Assembly: GCF_000002995.4 (NCBI RefSeq)
Contig: NW_025062476.1
Location: 8,988,501-9,052,500, forward strand
Reading direction: 5' to 3'
From: Brugia malayi
Taxonomy: Eukaryota; Nematoda; Chromadorea; Rhabditida; Onchocercidae
Length of the DNA: 64,000 bases
Of this stretch, positions 13,868-25,898 are shown one piece after another. Each line of letters opens with the position of its first letter. Positions within the stretch are counted from its first letter, which is position 1. Made by a program: the position numbers and the translations under genes. Below the pieces are notes generated by a model. It had not been told where the DNA came from. It searched no databases and saw only the letters and a list, made by a program, of their open reading frames with translations.

Positions 13868-14481
13868 ATTCGGAGATAGAATTGCAGTATATGAAACACT
13901 TAAGTTGGGATTAAGTACTACTCAACAATAATTTCCTGCAACATATGAAATCATTAGTAAATATAATGCCAAAGAAAGTTTACTGGATCTTACTTTCTAT
14001 GGATTTTAGAAAGAAAATTTGAACTTCAGAAGAGTATGAACCATTTTGATACAGAAATACTTCGAATCGATCATTTCAATAGATTATCAAATATTCAGAT
14101 ATCACGAATCCGAACAATCAGTGTTGAGTTTGTAAGGTAAGAGAGGGGAGCGATAGGGAATGGAGAATAAGAACCAAAAACTAGAAAATCAGATCGTTTT
14201 GCTGTTAGCTTACCCTCTCAGATTTGTAATGTAATTTTTGCAAATGAGGAAAAGACATGAGTAATTAATGTTATGGCTGTAGCATCATCATAGAGATCTT
14301 AGTGCTACAGTCCTAAATATTTTTAAGGAAAATTTGGACATGAAAATGAAAAATCACACAAAATATTTTCATGAATAATACATGAAATATAGCACTTCAA
14401 ACTGTTAAAAATTTCTTCATAGATATATCAATGGCAATGAGATCGTCAGCAACAATGAATTTTAAAACAAAACAATCAGAA

Positions 14482-17153
14482 CTATGTTTCAAGAAAATGG
14501 AAGAATTTCTTCCTCCAAATAACGGAGCCATGCTCGCTGTATTCCGCCTTTGAAACAAATCTGAAATTTAAAGAAGTTAATATAAAACAATCCCACTGAA
14601 AAAAAGAAAAAAATTTGACTTATATCAATAGTGAACTGCCCCACGAAAAAAATTGTTCATATCATAAAAATTTAATTCATTCTTCTTCATATCATAAAAA
14701 TTCATTCTTCTCGTTAAAAACATACTTATCATCCCAAGCACCGAGTTTCACCGAATTTTGCCCACAGTGCCAAGCATACGTTATAGGATTAGCAACGTCT
14801 CTTAACTGTATATCATAAATTTGATCCACGAATGGTCGCAAATCTTTAACTCTAAAATTTGATCAGATTTAACACTAAAATTTAACCAAGCTGAAAGCTT
14901 GTTAAAATGAAAAACCTAAATGTTAAACGGAAACAATAATGGGAAATCCCACACAATACTTATTCAACAATTAATCACAAAAAGCTTGCTGAAATCGTTT
15001 TCCTTTTTTTTTTTTTTAAAGAAAAGATGGCGTTAAAAGCTCACACTCGTTCTTTGAATCCAGGAAATAAAACATTACCACCACAAAGAACAATGTTGTT
15101 CAACAATCGTCCTCGCATACCTTAAAAACATATGAACTTTTACGCTCCTACAGAAATTAACAAACCAAAAAGTATACTACTGTCAATAATCAATGTCAGA
15201 ATCCTCAAAACAGATTACCATACGGGCATTTCTTTACAGCTGTTGCGATAGCTTCTGGTATACCCATCTGCGCAATTCCAATGTCCGACGGTGTAAAAAG
15301 TGTTTCAGGTACTGCAAATCTTTCTATATTCACTCTCAACTTCTGTAGATCATCGCCAACATTATCTTCAGGACTACGAACAAATCCGCGATTATGGATG
15401 TTGAAATCTGGAAGCACGTAATCCTGAACAATGGTATTCTCTTTTCCTCGGCACCTTAAAAAAGGAGGCTTAAGATATTATGCTACACGAAGAAAAAGAA
15501 AAAAAGAATTGAGAACTCCATATTAAAGTTTAGGAATAGCAGAAATAATAAGTTTGAAAATTTATCCGGATATAAAAGGCATTTTATATTCTAGATAATA
15601 ATTTTAGTCCAATTACATATCTGAGCAACCGCTGAAGCAACAATAAACATCTATCAATTGCTTTGCCTTAGGAAGACGATATGTTTGTTGTTTGCAGTAT
15701 GCACAACCCCCTGGGAAAAAATCATGTCTATTTAAAATGAAGATGGTATCCTTTTGCACAGTATGAACGGAATGTGCAGCAAATTTTATTTATTCCCAAA
15801 ATGCTCTGTACTTCTTGAAAATTTACTTCGCAATGTCCATATGTTTGGCAAAATCATCGGCAACAAAACAAATATCTTCCTTGCATTCATTCATAACATA
15901 TGTTTCTTCCATTACATTCAACTGTCTATATGAAATCCATTCTTTTAATAAATTAGTCAGAACTTTACCGCCAACATCAATTCTGAAATTCAAAAAAAAG
16001 ATAACATGAAATAAAGAAAAGCTGGGGAAATCAGTTTTCTCTTTGTCTTACCCCAATTTCATTCTGAAAATCGTGCTACAGGAAAAAAGCACGGAAAAAT
16101 AAATTGAACTTGCATCTTTTTTACAGAAAATCATATCAAGTTGCAAATTTCGAATTGAAGGATTTAAACCTACCTTAAAATGCCCTCTCGAATAACTTTT
16201 CCATTATAATAAGGCACGATATGAGTAAATGAAAAACCTGTATCTACGACAATACAGCAAAGTTGATCCTTGTATTCCTGCGACACAGTATCAGCCATTG
16301 CAACGAGTGAAGAAGCTGAAGACAGACGTTTAAAAGAATTTTAATGAATTTTCGACAAAACATAAAACTGAGAGTGGAATATCAAGTCAAGGAAAATTTT
16401 TTGATTCGCATTTAGATAAACTGGAATGAAATCTAACTACATCAAAATATCTCATTTAGTTTCACAGGACTACCTACCACTTGTTTTGACAACTGAATGA
16501 AATCCATACTGCTCAAAGAGTATTTCATCCGAAAAATCCCGGATTGCTGGCACACTATAAATGGTATCGGTCATGATGAGACGAGTATCGGAGAATGAAA
16601 CATTCAGAGCATTTTTTCCAAATACTCTATCCCATATTTGTTGTTCTACATCCCAATTAACTAAAATACTTGCGATATAAAAAAAATTACGTCCGAACAA
16701 GATGCATTCCACAGCATTTCTGCTATTGAAACCAAATTCTTAAAAGCATCAACACACTAACCAATATATCCCTTTTCCGCTGGAGTAAGAAAAAAAATGC
16801 TAGAATGATCACGACACTCTTCAACTTCATCTGCCACAAAAACCCTTTTGCGATCAGTTTTCGTCTTAATAATACAGTTTGGGAATAATCTGAAATTAAC
16901 CATTCAAAGTTCTCTTAAATAACTAGAAGCCTGACCCAAAAGCTGCAGATAAAAACACTCGCTTTTAGCAAGTCTAAAATCGAGAAATTCAAATCACTGA
17001 ATATAAGAATATAAGAAAGTCATTTTCTTCTCTGTCAAACCTGGTAATGATAAGAATAAGGAAAATTATTAAACGCTACTTTGGTTGGTCGTCCTTTACA
17101 TAACCAGCTTTGATAGTGCTACAGCCATTGTCAAATATAAGCGTATACGACAT
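14482..17153 (-). CDS. arp-6: Actin-related protein 6, 9 exons, 399 aa
   Basis: ARP6 is a nuclear actin-fold subunit of the SWR1/SRCAP remodeller that deposits histone H2A.Z. Exons are 17080..17153, 16762..16889, 16478..16660, 16174..16315, 15827..15982, 15219..15454, 15045..15120, 14726..14851 and 14482..14560, 1200 nt in frame. The N-terminus [18 protein letters not shown] is the actin phosphate-1 loop. [36 protein letters not shown] and [20 protein letters not shown] follow, then [20 protein letters not shown] and [18 protein letters not shown]. These match ARP6 rather than conventional actin or other ARPs, notably IDVGGK and [10 protein letters not shown]. The last exon encodes a diverged tail ending in FLET. 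The promoter region is shared head-to-head with Rab39, about 2.3 kb away. Confidence 0.95.
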
Positions 17154-19428
17154 GGCGCTGAAAATTTAGGAAATATTTAAACAGAAATTTCACTTGTTCT
17201 CCTTAAATACTTTTATAAAAGACGAAAATATGGAAATGTACTACATGTTTCTTCAAAAATAGCAGGTGCTTCAGTTTTAATACATCCCACATCAAAATAA
17301 GCGCATATAAAAAAGAAGAAAGATCCAACAGTCGCATGGAAATGAAAAGAAATGAAGTAATTGCATAATACTATCACAAAATTTTCAAAAGACACCTTAT
17401 TTTACCCAAAAGGATATCTAAAGGAAATATAAGGTATTCATATTTATTAGTTAAACCGAAAAAATTTTTTTAAGTAATAGTTTACTTAAATCAAGAAAAA
17501 TACAGCAATATTAAGTTTGTAAACCCTGATTATAAACATAATTTGTCACAATTTTTTTGAATAAACAAAGTACCAGAAATAAAAGAACATGCAAGGCGTT
17601 ATTCTCGATTAGAATATGTCATTTCAACCCTTGTACTGGTATGATGTCAGTGATGTGACAAAAGAGCATTCAGCATATTCAGTTCTTCGATTTGCATATC
17701 AATTTTACTTCCAGCTTCGATAAAATCCCAATCTATAAAATGCTGAATTCATCGAAAGAGATGGTTTCGACTCGGGAGAAGCTTGAGAGGAAAGCAGAGG
17801 GCATAATCATCACCAAAGAAAAATGTCAAATACTAATCCTATCCAAACTTCCTCAAGAAGCTAAAAAAAAAACAACTTGGAAGGTTGATTCTTTATTTCA
17901 TTTGAAGCAAGATTAAACAGTGTTTGTTTAATACCAAAATGTTACGCTCGCCTGTTTTCCTCCATTCGGTGGTCAGGTAATCAAATAGAGATCACTTCTA
18001 TTGGATATTAATAAATAAAACTATGTCTTTTGTAAAACAAAGCAGATTGCAGAGATTATTTCACGCCCCACTTTGTTCTATACTCTTTCCATTTGTTACG
18101 AACAGAGCTAAATCCAAATATTAGCGAAGAGTTGTCTGATAAGCGTAAATCCCACGCTTTAATTTCATGAGGATAAACCAAACTGTAACGCTGGCTTATT
18201 TCGTCATTCTGAGAAAAAGGAAAAAAGAAAAGAAAAACTCCATTTTTAAATAAATTTAAAGTCACACAAAGCTACATCCAGTATGCTTCTATTGTAAAAC
18301 CTCGTTCAAATAAGTTTGAACGAACGAATGGAGACCGAAATGAAAATTACAAGACAAAATGTTAAGGCCACATATTTAACATATTTATTTCTCGAGCAAT
18401 AACTGACAGTCATTAGAATGCTCCATTTTCATTACGCTATGCGATTTTTGGACTTAAAATTTTTTTTATAATACTGTCCTCCTTCTCTAATCAGCTGTTT
18501 TCATACACATACGCTTAATCTAAAATGTATACCTTTATCAATGGAAAGTTGCATTGTATATTATTCATGTTCAAATTTGTTTTTGAACACGTATTCAGCG
18601 CTAACAACCAAAGAAGTCATGTAAGAAGCATTTAGCAAAAACAACACTTCAGGCTAAAATCTTCAGCCATAGATGCAAAGAGTTACATAGACATTACATA
18701 TAGGATTGAGGCAAGATTTGAAAGCTTATTCAAGTTAAAAACGTATTCAGTAATACTTTAAACAGATAGAAGGAGATGAACCACCTTCCCAGGACTGTCA
18801 TACTTTCAATTCCACTAGGAAAAAAAATATGTAAAACTATCACCGTATTGTCAACAAGAGAACACTTTCGAACTCTTTTGGTACATTGCAGCTCAATAAT
18901 TGTAAATTAATCTGCATTTTTGGCATTCTGTATTACCTGACATTTGCACAGTTGTCAGTTGTATAGTTGCAAGGACCTTAATTTCCACCGCTACTATTTC
19001 GGAATATCAAAACATCGACATTTTGTAGCTGATCCTTTCTAATTGCATTTCACGGTATTCACAGGAAACGACGGCCATGTTTTTTCTTCAGGTGAAGCGT
19101 ACACACCTTAATTTATTTCATTGTTATCATCGAGTAGCAATGAGTGCGTGTATTTTCAATGATGTGTATAGCAGAAGGTCTTCCTTTCATCCAAGCTTAT
19201 TTATTCTGTGTGTTAAACTTTTCCTGAAAGCTTTTCACAAGTTTTCGGAAATTTTTTAGTGCATTGATCTTTGACCTTGCGAATCAGTTGACTCTCATAA
19301 TCCATCTACAATAATTGAGGTATTACAGGAACAGAAGATGGACACATTTAGAATGATTTAGCACTAGAACTCTAAAAGTGCTTTTTAGATTTTTTTGATC
19401 GCGTATTCCAGTCGGGTTTGAAGTGCTA
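17154..19428. other. Divergent intergenic region between ARP6 and Rab39
   Basis: This 2.3 kb stretch separates two genes that start in opposite directions, so both promoters should lie here. I see no clear core elements. One minus-strand exon-like ORF (18056..18208) is annotated separately. The plus-strand ORF at 17692-17916 has no recognisable domain or supporting splice partner. Confidence 0.5.
18056..18208 (-). CDS. Orphan terminal-exon-like ORF, unknown product
   Basis: A strong acceptor (polypyrimidine tract ending TTTTTCTCAG) is followed by 50 open codons and TAA. The peptide includes NDEISQRYSLVYPHEIKAWD and NKWKEYRTKWGVK, rich in Trp, Tyr, Arg and Lys and not low complexity. A possible upstream piece, ending VQTYLNE before GTTTTA at about 18306, is in compatible phase, but it has no ATG and runs into a stop. 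I do not recognise the family. It may be the last exon of a small unannotated gene, a decayed gene fragment, or chance. Confidence 0.35.
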   Translation of the reverse strand, partial: NDEISQRYSLVYPHEIKAWDLRLSDNSSLIFGFSSVRNKWKEYRTKWGVK

Positions 19429-21088
19429 ATGGAAACGGAGGAAAGTGGTATGGAGACTCCAAATTATACTCCAATGTACCGTTATCAGTTCCGAGTGATA
19501 CTAATCGGTGACTCTACCGTGGGAAAATCTAGTTTGCTTCGGCATTTTACAGAGGGAAAGTGTGCCGAAATTTGTGATCCCACAGTTGGTGTTGATTTCT
19601 ATGCCCGAATGGTGGAAGTTAAACCAGGGTATCGGATAAAGTTGCAACTTTGGGATACTGCTGGGCAAGAGAAGTTCAGGTAAGATGATTTGAAAAAGTC
19701 TTTTATTTCAGTGACTATTGGTCGAAGCTGATACTGAATGAATAATCTGATTGGTAACTAACGAGATACTGTCAGTATTACTTAGATACAATCATAGATC
19801 ATGTGCAGATGGGAGCTCTGCCCAGTATTCCCGTAATATGTTATAGATAGTTTAATAACAACCAGGAATTGTTGGTTGAAGCTGAATTTCGGTCACCAGC
19901 AATTCATCTTATTTAAAACAGATTTAGATCAGATTCATTTTTGAGTTTACATGTTTCATGTGTGTTCCATCTCAGTTTCATTTATTAGCAAAATCCTTTG
20001 CTGAAGGAACAAATAATAAATGCGCTTCAGATCGATAACACGTTCCTACTACCGTAATTCTGTGGGTGTTATTGTTGTTTATGATATAACAAATCGATCA
20101 ACATTCGACCATGTTGCACAATGGCTAAAAGAGGCAGAACAGAATGTTGGGGGTCCACAACCAAACAACTGTGTCTTCCAACTCATCGGCCATAAAGCTG
20201 ATCTAAATGATGAACGCCAGGTATGGCACACACCATTCTGCAAATAAACATTTGCTAGCTGTTCACGATGATGCACCGCCTCAAGTTCACGGTTCTTCGT
20301 CACAATCTTCAGTATCAAAATATCTTTTATATTTATCCATATTTATCACAAAGCGGAAGTAACTTTTACTATGAGTGTATTTGATTCAAGTTATCTGCTA
20401 CTTTTTGTTTGATGGTTATAACTTGCATCAAAAGTTCGTTGGCATCATTCAGTAATGCATTGCATTCATAAGAAAATACTGATGAGACGTTGCAGCTGGA
20501 AATTTCGACGAACATTTATCAAAAAAAAAAAAAAAAAAGAAAACAAATAAATAAATAGAATTGCAAATGGCCAGTTCAGGTCTGTTTCTTGTAGTACCAT
20601 TTTTAGGTAATGTATGAAGAAGGCGAATATTTTGCCAAATATAACAAAATCAAATTTTTGGAAACATCAGCAGTTACGGGTGAAAATGTGCAGGTAAGTG
20701 TTATAGGTATTATAGTAATACCTATAACATTAAGTATTATAGTAAGTGTTATAGTAAGTATTATAGTAAGTGTTATATTTCTGGAAGGCTTACAAACTGC
20801 TTGCGTGGATTATAACAATACGATAGCCATTAAAATGAAGTTAAATTGTGATTTCTCGCGTTTGTTAGAGACCAATTTGAATAGGCTTAACTATGTGATT
20901 TAGTGAAGCTTAATTCGAATTTTCAGGAGTCGTTTAAAATGATTGCACGAGAAATCTGTGATCGAATTGAGAATGGACAGTTGCGTGTAGTTGATGGTTG
21001 GGAAGGTATTCGAAGTGGTATGATGCGCGCGAAGTCATTAACATTGTCGGAAAGCTCGGATTCACCACTTTCAACTTGCGCATGCTAG
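19429..21088 (+). CDS. rab-39: Rab39 small GTPase, 4 exons, 229 aa
   Basis: This is a Rab-family GTPase that cycles between cytosol and membranes in endolysosomal or Golgi trafficking. Exons are 19429..19679, 20031..20220, 20607..20693 and 20927..21088, 690 nt in frame. The P-loop GDSTVGKS is at about residues 27-34 and the switch II motif WDTAGQEKFR at about 75-84, followed by SITRSYYRNSVG. The guanine-specificity motif is GHKADL, the His-Lys variant typical of Rab39, and the SAK-like motif is ETSAVTGE. QDGWEG-type context appears as VVDGWEGIRSG near the C-terminus, which ends CAC, a double-cysteine geranylgeranylation signal. The ORF starts earlier with a GTG, but the first ATG (19429) gives a normal Rab N-terminus. 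Intron 3 carries an unusual repeat. Confidence 0.96.
20694..20778 (+). repeat. Hairpin plus 12-nt tandem repeat at the Rab39 intron 3 donor
   Basis: Immediately after exon 3, a near-perfect inverted repeat has 14-nt arms (20699-20712 and 20716-20729) with loop TAG. It is followed by four 12-nt units at 20731-20778: TAAGTATTATAG, TAAGTGTTATAG, TAAGTATTATAG and TAAGTGTTATAT. Each unit junction reads A|GTAAGT and so recreates the strong 5' splice-site sequence of the real donor at 20694. The 12-nt period keeps these decoy donors in the reading frame of exon 3, which stays open through the repeat. Confidence 0.9.
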
Positions 21089-22861
21089 CTGGCTTCATAT
21101 TGTACATTCCTCAGTAATTATATATAATTGTTACTCTGTACAGAAGGAAAAAATAGTTCGCGTTATTCAGTTACTGTTAATAACTTTTCACAGTCAGTAT
21201 TTCTAATTAATTTTCAGTTTTCCAATTTGATAATGTTTGAAGTTGTGAGAACAGTGTTTGGCAACATATTAAGCCTTCAAAAAACATAGATAATTCATCA
21301 ATTAATGAGGTAGAAAGAAAACAAGCTTTATTAATTTTAGGTTAAAATTAGGCTAGAATTTCCAGCACTATTTACTCCTATAGTTTGGTCTAGAAATTGG
21401 AAGCTTTTTTTGAAATGTCTTAAAATACTTGTTTTTATTTACAGTGTCTTCTCTCTATACATAATTATTGCACACATTTCCAAGCACAAAATTTTTCGTG
21501 TATTTTTACTACGCATATGTTGCTTTCTTTTTACCAGTTCTCTTGTCTATCTTTGTAGATTTAATTACTTCTCAATGTTTTTGTGCCTTATTGTAATGAA
21601 AATACCAATGAAAGTACCCACCATGTTTCTTTCTGTTCAGAACGAAAATATTAGTTTTCAGGGTTAATTTAATTATGATTTATTCCCTTACTAAGTTTAA
21701 AAATTCATCCGCTCGAGTGAAAATTCTCCTGAAATTTAACTGATTTAGTAGGATTCCGTTAATCTATTGCAAGTAAAATTTCAACACTCAAAAGTTAGTC
21801 TTCATTAAACTGGATTTACATTATTATTACTATTATTATTATTAGTAGTAGTAGTAGTAATTATTAATTATTGGTTATTATTATTATTATTAATTCTATT
21901 TATATTATTATTATTATCAATTATTCTATTATTAATTATTATTATTAATATTAATTATTATTATTAATATATCTATTATTAATTATTATAATTATTATTA
22001 TTCATTATTTATTATTTATTAATATTAATTACTGTTAGTACTAATCATTATTAATTAAATGATCGTACGATATTACACTTACATAAGGATGAGATCAACA
22101 AAGTGGATACTAAATTATACCAACAAATTGCTAATATTGTCTAAATTGTAATTTCGCTTCAGCAATATTATTCCTGCTCTTTCTGCAGCACCGTTTGTTG
22201 AAGTGATGGTGTGGATGAGTCAGTGCCGAAACAAACCGAATTGAATTTGCAGCATCCAAAACTAAGCCAGGGCAATGATTTTAATTTCTTACATAACATG
22301 ATAGGGTTGGCTTATAACGAAGTGAATGATTGAGGTGGGTATAGAGCTGTCGGTGGGAATTGGTCTATAACATTATGCTTCAATTACTTATAAGAATGTC
22401 AGATCGAAAGTATTTCGACATTGCAAGTAGATAATTTTTAAGTATAATAAATATATTTTATAACGATGGAAACTAATTGAACAGAAAGCTTAGAGTCTTT
22501 AATAATCGAATCCAAGTTTGGTTGTCAAATTGGAAGATCTTAACAACAAAATATATGAAGCATTGTATGCTTTTTTAGTAGATTGTAACATTTCAGAAGT
22601 TACAATTCTACATGAGTTTAGTCACAATTGAGAGTTCAGATACAAAGAGCAGTTTTTATCTGTGAAAGGAATATTCAGAGTCCTGTCTACAAATTCTTGT
22701 CTTATGGAGTTAATACAAAATTATTTTGACATTTTATATTTTGGTTTTTTCGACAAGCGCTGTTTTACAATACTGATTTAGAATCTATTGGGGGTTTGTG
22801 AGTTGCTTTCTTTTGATTATTATTAGAATGTTGATTAAGCCTTGTCTTTGCAAAAAGTGAA
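21089..22861. other. Rab39 3' flank and AT-rich spacer
   Basis: The 3' untranslated region of Rab39 and a spacer of about 1.7 kb lie here. The only clear structure is the ATT microsatellite, annotated separately. ORFs such as the one at 21410-21667 are Phe/Leu/Ile-rich with no domain and I regard them as chance. Confidence 0.5.
21819..22060 (+). repeat. Imperfect ATT/TTA trinucleotide repeat
   Basis: About 240 bp consist almost entirely of interrupted ATT, TTA and AGT triplets, including a run of AGTAGTAGTAGTAGTA near 21845. The many interruptions suggest an old, decaying microsatellite. Confidence 0.9.
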
Positions 22862-23478
22862 TTGAAATGCCATTTTCTGTATTGTGTCAGACATTTTCCA
22901 TATATAGTAGTAGGCGAAAAAGTAAAAATAGATCCAGAACTGGTGCCTGGTATTCAGTTGATTTATAGGAAGCAAATATTTATTGGTAAAATAACCAGGT
23001 TATTTGAAGGAATTGGGTATGTTTATAGCATGTTAGTCTCGCTCTTTAATACTTAATTATCCACTTATGGAAATGTCATTTCATTTTAAGTACTTTCACA
23101 AAAGATAAACGAGCAAAAAGATTTGTGGAAGGTTGGTTTGAGTTTTTATTAATAAATCTGACAAAACGAGTAGCTGTATCATTACACAGCGGTCAGTGGA
23201 GAACGACGAAGTATTGCTCGAGAATCTCTCTGGACAATGAAGTATTTAAGTGAGTTTAAGAGGATATATTTGTGGAAAAATTAAATTTCGAGCATCGGAT
23301 CGAACAACAACGAATGCGTGTTGATATAACTCAAGCAAAAGACAGATCTCGTTTTTTCTAGTGAAATGCAGAAGGGAGAAGAGCTAAAAAAGCAGGAAGA
23401 AAGGTGGCATATGGGATGATAAATGCAATAATGTTCAATGATGAAGAAAATAAGAAGTATGAACATAGGAAAGTTCAC
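22862..23478 (+). pseudogene. Frameshifted remnant of an ABT1/ESF2-type ribosome-biogenesis gene
   Basis: ABT1/ESF2 proteins are nucleolar RRM-containing factors of 18S rRNA processing. Pieces of such a protein appear in order on the plus strand but in different frames. DPELVPGIQ and GKITRLFEG lie at about 22930-23017. KDKRAKRFVEGWFEFL and LTKRVAVSLHSGQW lie at about 23107-23200. [16 protein letters not shown] (about 23230-23277) is one frame away. [18 protein letters not shown] is shifted again, and [17 protein letters not shown] at about 23358-23410 is shifted once more. The blocks align with conserved ABT1 segments (EGW.EF..KR.AKRVA.SL, LW..KYL..F.W.HL, E....QRMR.E..QAK). At least three frameshifts plus in-frame stops mean it cannot encode a full protein. 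I cannot tell a decayed retrocopy from a decayed duplicate. Confidence 0.75.
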
Positions 23479-24853
23479 TGGATGAATTCATTATGAGATT
23501 CATTTCTGCAGGAGGTTATTACCATTATTTTGTTGTTATGCTCACTTATGACTTTTTTTTCTTTGTTTGAATAGACTGTAAACCAGTGTACTTCAGTGTA
23601 CTTTGCCTCATTAAAAGTCCAAAATAATGTGGAAAATCACATTATGTACCTTACAATATCAAAGTTTCTATTCTAAAAGCTGGGAATGATTAACGTAAGA
23701 TTTGATTGATTGCAGTTCTGCTGTAGGTTTTCTCCTGTTTTTTATCTGAAAAAATTGTTACACATTTTTCATCCCTCTTTCAAACGTTGATCTGTGTGGA
23801 TAAGTGATGGATACCCACACACCTAAAAGATCATCTTATCGAATTCTACGACCATTTTGAATTTTAAGTCTTTTGAAGTATAATTTTTCCATATGCACAT
23901 CATTTTTGAAGGAAATGAACAAGAAACTGGCCTACTTTCCATTTCATTTTTGGCAACAGTAATAATGGTCTTTACCCGTGTCTTAAATCCATTTCTGTTG
24001 TGCTTTTTTCACGTCTACTTCACTTTATCACTAACTTGTTGCATGCGTAGGAGCCACTGCACGGATATGTGAGCTATAAATTCTTCATGAACTTCATTGT
24101 GCATTCTGCTTCGGATATATCCAGTTCAAGCATGTCTCTTGGAAAATAGTTGGCAATCGTGTTTTGAATTCTTTCCATCCATAGTATCGGTGGAAGAATT
24201 TTCTCTTTTCTATTTCGGTACAGTTATATGTGACTTTGTTCATCAACACCCATTTGTTACCCATGAGAAATAATTCATTTCCAAATGACGGTAAGTAATA
24301 CTGTACAATTAACTTGCCTCTAAATCTATACTGCTGTGAAAGGAGAAATTGATCACTTCATCAGCCTGTGTGACAAATGCTCCCATAATTTATCTTATGG
24401 ACATCATATGAAAAAGAATACGTTGTAACAAATCCATTTATTCAATGTGAGTGACCTCCTCATCTAAATTTTTAAGATTCACTCCAATATCTATTCACAG
24501 CGCACATTTATTTCCTCAGATCTTTGAATTCGAATAAGGCTTTTTTGCTCTTTAGTAATGTTTTTTAGTTATTTTGGATATAGTACATCTCAAATAACAG
24601 AATAAGACTTCAATGTATTAAACTGACACTATAATTAAAAACCCATCACCTGCAAACTGCTCCAAAACTGATTGTAATTTGCTCCTACATTGATTCAATA
24701 TTTTTCTTACAAGTATATATTCCAGTAATATAAAGTCTCAAGTTTATGAAGTTGGGGAGATATTGTATCAGAAATAACAATAAAATATAAATGGCGCCAA
24801 ATAAGACTCATTCACGTCTTCAGCACTGATTCTACATTACTGAGCCGTTACTG
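23479..24853. other. Intergenic DNA, no gene seen
   Basis: About 1.4 kb between the ABT1-like remnant and the Asterix stop codon. I found no splice-consistent coding segments on either strand and no repeats of note. Confidence 0.5.
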
Positions 24854-25898
24854 CTACAATAAGTTGGCCCATGGCGGTATTATTGGTTGCGGATTTTGCA
24901 AATAACTCATAACAACAGCGGAAATTGAGAGCCTGAAAAACCTGGTATTCTCAGCTGTTTATCAAGACCAACTGCAAATAGACTAACAAAGCAAAGTATA
25001 TAAGCTCTGCAAAGCTGAAGCAAATTATGTAGGATCAAGTTAGCTAAAAATTATTGACTGTGCTTTTGTCTATATGAATCTCGATTACGTATTATAAAAG
25101 AACTTACATGAAACTGCTAACAATTTGTTTTGCATCATCGCTTGTTCTTGCATTCGCAAAACTAACACAAGAACATAGAAGGGCGACCCATGCGCACCAT
25201 TTCATCTGATAAAAGATTAAATTGGAATAGATAAAAAATCAAACTTTTCTGTTTCTATTCTACCAACCCCACATAAGTAGTCTTCCAGATAAAGTTTTCT
25301 CATTAAAACACAACCTTCTTAGCTAAAAAATAATGATTATTTACTTCATTCTCTCATTTAGTGCAACGGAACGTCATAACTCTTCTTCGCAAAAACATTA
25401 GCGCAAACCCTACATTTGAGTGTTTCATGAAAAATCAATATTCTGATTACTACAAACGTTGCGTTATTGAATCATTTAGATAACTTCGGTATTTCAGAGA
25501 GGTCATAACACCGAAAACTTTAAAACAAATTAACAAGAAATGAAAAACATACTCTCATCATTAATCCACACATACTAAAAACCATTCCTAACACATTCAT
25601 ATATTCAGGGATTGGGTCATCTGTCAGCGAAAGAGATGACTGCGGATCCACAGGTTTATATCTAGAAAAAGTGAAAGGAAAACTTTCCTGAAATTCAAAT
25701 CAAAGTCCATAAACCATATTCACACCATAAAACTGATTTCTTGTCTCCTACGGTTAGGTGTGACCAATTGTTTTTAATACAAAGATTGTAAAACTCGGAG
25801 TCGTTAATACTGGAACTAATTGCTACACAGAACCGAACAAATTGGTAGTAACTTTACCTTACTATCCTGGTAGGCCTTTTCACATCGCCGTTCTGCAT
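24854..25898 (-). CDS. Asterix/WDR83OS (PAT complex subunit), 4 exons, 108 aa
   Basis: Asterix is a small ER membrane protein that pairs with CCDC47 in the PAT complex and shields polar transmembrane segments during membrane-protein folding. Exons are 25858..25898, 25553..25661, 25108..25205 and 24854..24932, 327 nt in frame. All are too short to stand out as ORFs. The protein reads [17 protein letters not shown], then [51 protein letters not shown] and [18 protein letters not shown]. This matches the whole length of the conserved family (human about 106 aa), including the C-terminal NPQP..PPW. Donors are GTAAAG, GTATGT and GTAAGT. The gene lies 618 bp downstream of RNase Z on the same strand. 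Confidence 0.95.

Noticed and set aside
15600..15715. Cys-rich minus-strand reading ([18 protein letters not shown]) inside an ARP6 intron
   Set aside because: ARP6 exons at 15827..15982 and 15219..15454 join in frame without it and match the family continuously.
17692..17916. Plus-strand 74-codon ORF in the ARP6/Rab39 spacer
   Set aside because: It is Lys/Glu/Ser-rich with no motif, no splice partner and no ATG context; AT bias explains it.
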